Positions 62,413 through 64,000 of a DNA stretch of 64,000 nt are shown here, one piece after another. The stretch is from Phocaeicola vulgatus ATCC 8482 (GTDB lineage Bacteria; Bacteroidota; Bacteroidia; Bacteroidales; Bacteroidaceae): contig NC_009614.1 of NCBI RefSeq assembly GCF_000012825.1, positions 4,154,001-4,218,000 of the forward strand. Direction: 5' to 3'. A model generated the notes under the pieces. It was not told the DNA's origin. It saw only the letters and a list, made by a program, of their open reading frames with translations, and made no database searches. A program made the translations under genes and the position numbers. Within the stretch, counting starts at the first letter, position 1, and every line of letters begins with the position of its first letter.

Positions 62413-62449
62413 TGAGGGGGGAAAGGGGCAGTAATGCCTCTGACCTACC

Positions 62450-62999
62450 CGGCAAGGCGATTGCTTCGCCCACCATGGCTGAATACATCAAATATTTGTA
62501 CAAAACGGTCAGAAAGTTCCACGGCATAGCAGGTGTCGTTACCCAGGAGCTGAACGATGTGATAGATTCGCCCATCGTGAAGGAAGCCATCATCAACAAC
62601 TCCGACGTGAAGATACTGCTCGACCAGACCAAGTTCAAGGACCGCTACGAGGATATTGCCGCCATCCTGGGACTGACACCCATCCAGCGACAGCAGATTT
62701 TTACCATCAATGCCCTGAACAACCGGGAAGGACGCAGCTACTTCAAGGAGGTGTGGATATGCCGGGGACAGAACTCGGATGTGTACGGTGTGGAGGAAGC
62801 GCCGGAATGCTACTGGGCCTACACCACCGAACGCACGGAGAAGGAAGCCCTCAAACTCTATCTGGCCCACTACGGAACCATGCAGGAAGCCATCACGCAC
62901 ATAGAGGCAGACCGCAAACGGGATGGCGGGCATAAGTATCTGGAATTTGCCAGAAAAGTCAATCAACATCAAAAAGTCATGTCATTATGGTCAAGTTAA
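62450..62999 (+). CDS. traG: TraG VirB4-type ATPase, 3' exon
   Basis: C-terminal portion of the interrupted ATPase: KAIASPTMAEYIKYLYKTVR, then VVTQELNDVIDSPIVKEAII, as expected for the region after Walker B in VirB4/TraG proteins. It also carries the conserved ILLDQTKFKDRYEDIAAILGL. On its own this piece could start at ATG 62475, but it would lack the ATP-binding core. It overlaps the next gene by 13 bases. Confidence 0.88.
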
Positions 63000-63724
63000 G
63001 ATTCCTGTTGATGGCGGTGCTGATGCTTGCCGCTTCAACGCAAATGTATGCCGGATGGCGGGTCGTGGTCGACAAGAACTGCATCAAAATCGTATCGTCC
63101 AACCTTGCCGCCCAGAAACTCATCGAGAAACAGCACAATGCCCGGCTGGACACCATCGCCGCCAAGCAGCAGAAGGTGGAACTCTATTCGGTCAGCATGG
63201 CCACGATGAAGGAACTCTACAAGTTGTCGATGCAGAACATCTCCGGCTTCGGCACGGAGAGCCTGTACTACAAGGAAATCGGCAGCTGTGCCCTCGACAT
63301 CATCCGGAACGTACCGGAACTGATTAAAACGGTCAGCAAGGCCAAGTTCACCAACCAGCTCTACTGCCTGACGGAACTCGGAGGGCTGGTGATGGAAACT
63401 CAGCAGCTGGTAGGCAATTTCGTGAACATCGTGAACAATGCGAAGATACCCAATCCGCTCAAGGGAGAAGGCACAGCCGAGAGGAAGAGCGATGGCTACA
63501 ACATACTCGATCGTTACGAACGGATGTCGCTGGCCAACTCCATCTACACCAATCTGAATGAGATCCGCTACAAGGTGGACGGCATGATGCTCATGGCACA
63601 GTATGCCACGCTGAATGACCTCTGCTTTGCCATCAACCCCGAAGGATGGGCCAACGTGATGACCATGCGCAACCAGGTGGACGGACTCGTATCGGACTGG
63701 AACGGACTGGTGGCAACTAATTGA
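62987..63724 (+). CDS. exported transfer protein downstream of traG (TraI/VirB5 position)
   Basis: 245 residues with a signal peptide (MVKLRFLLMAVLMLAASTQMYAG) and a helix-rich mature part (HNARLDTIAAKQQKVELYSV, SKAKFTNQLYCLTELGGLVM). In CTnDOT-like systems the gene after traG encodes the periplasmic TraI; position and size fit a VirB5-like role, but I could not confirm the family. Overlaps the traG stop by 13 bases. Confidence 0.75.
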   Translation: MVKLRFLLMAVLMLAASTQMYAGWRVVVDKNCIKIVSSNLAAQKLIEKQHNARLDTIAAKQQKVELYSVSMATMKELYKLSMQNISGFGTESLYYKEIGSCALDIIRNVPELIKTVSKAKFTNQLYCLTELGGLVMETQQLVGNFVNIVNNAKIPNPLKGEGTAERKSDGYNILDRYERMSLANSIYTNLNEIRYKVDGMMLMAQYATLNDLCFAINPEGWANVMTMRNQVDGLVSDWNGLVATN

Positions 63725-63754
63725 ATTATCTTGTAACACGCAACTTATACGGCT

Positions 63755-64000
63755 ATGAAACACTGGAAAAAGAAATTGGGCGCATTGTGTTTGATGCTAT
63801 CTGTCATGTCCTCAAATATGAGCTATGCCGTGGTCATACCCAAGGACCTGCCCACCATCGAAGCCCTGATAGCCCTGCACAAGTGCATCAAGAAGGACGA
63901 GGACCAGGCACTGGGCAGAGTGGCCACCAGCTTCGGGGAGCAGTCCATGATCACGAAAGGCGCCAACAAGTTCAACGAGGTGCGGACCACGCTGAACACC
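63755..64000 (+). CDS. exported transfer-operon protein, cut by window edge
   Basis: First 82 codons. Signal peptide (MKHWKKKLGALCLMLSVMSS, cleavage near SYA) then PKDLPTIEALIALHKCIKKDED. Resembles the preceding gene product in general type (exported, helix-rich). Starts 30 bases after it. Family not recognised. Confidence 0.7.
   Translation, partial: MKHWKKKLGALCLMLSVMSSNMSYAVVIPKDLPTIEALIALHKCIKKDEDQALGRVATSFGEQSMITKGANKFNEVRTTLNT

Larger units (their letters stand above)
60055..62449 (+). mobile_element. group II intron inserted in traG, about 2.4 kb
   Basis: Starts at or near GTGACATG after the TGG codon and ends near CCTACC, just before the traG frame resumes. It contains a ribozyme 5' region without genes (60055-60681), a reverse transcriptase/maturase ORF, a textbook domain V (62379-62412) and a domain VI-like hairpin (62413-62449). 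The boundaries are uncertain by a few bases: 60053-62453 would give W-K-A-I and 60055-62449 W-L-G-K; both preserve frame. The first bases GTGAC deviate from GUGYG. Confidence 0.88.

Overview
The window looks like a chromosomal segment of a gut Bacteroidales species (Bacteroides/Phocaeicola type). Reasons: several genes carry the Bacteroidetes promoter pattern TTTG-N19-TAnnTTTG; Shine-Dalgarno sequences are mostly absent; several protein families are typical of the phylum (DUF3078, DUF1460, PorT-like barrels, ProRS without an editing domain); and the right end is a CTnDOT-like conjugative element. The species cannot be fixed from the sequence alone. I saw no rRNA, tRNA or CRISPR array.

Left part (1-29350) is ordinary core genome. 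On the minus strand: an ABC ATPase cut by the window edge, proS, a glycogen branching enzyme pair, YhcH/DUF2461 genes, an inositol monophosphatase, a MORN-repeat protein, a catalytically dead M16 homologue and kdsB. A scar then follows at 11.2-13.1 kb: 21-bp palindromic repeats, a frameshifted TolC fragment and an ABC-2 permease that has lost its N-terminus. Next come a transaldolase-like aldolase, an AraC regulator, a PBP1A, the pyrB-pyrI operon, glyA, a MATE exporter, an OmpA lipoprotein, a monofunctional transglycosylase overlapping a DUF1460 gene tail to tail, and a PycB-like carboxyltransferase whose biotinyl domain has no biotin motif.

Middle part (28.8-46.8 kb): an ECF sigma-factor gene is split near its fifth codon by a complete 1464-bp ISAon1-type insertion sequence with 28-bp inverted ends and an 8-bp target duplication (AAACTAAC). 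Then a TRIC channel, a divergent UDP-GlcNAc 2-epimerase homologue, DUF3078, pyrG, yidC, an S9 peptidase, a 1.1-kb gene-free stretch that probably encodes a structured small RNA, two RNA-modification enzymes, and pyruvate phosphate dikinase (ppdK).

Right part (46.8-64 kb) is an integrative conjugative element. The last 28 bp of ppdK are duplicated 117 bp downstream, GCTTACAC repeats cluster on both sides of the second copy, and a tyrosine integrase follows. Cargo on the opposite strand (a DUF1643-like protein, a WYL-domain remnant and an ADP-ribosylglycohydrolase) sits before a candidate oriT hairpin, mobilisation genes (MobC-like, HUH relaxase) and the transfer operon traA, traB, traE, traF, traG and others. 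The VirB4-type ATPase gene traG is interrupted just after its Walker B motif by a group II intron with its own reverse transcriptase/maturase, so transfer should depend on splicing. The element runs off the right edge.
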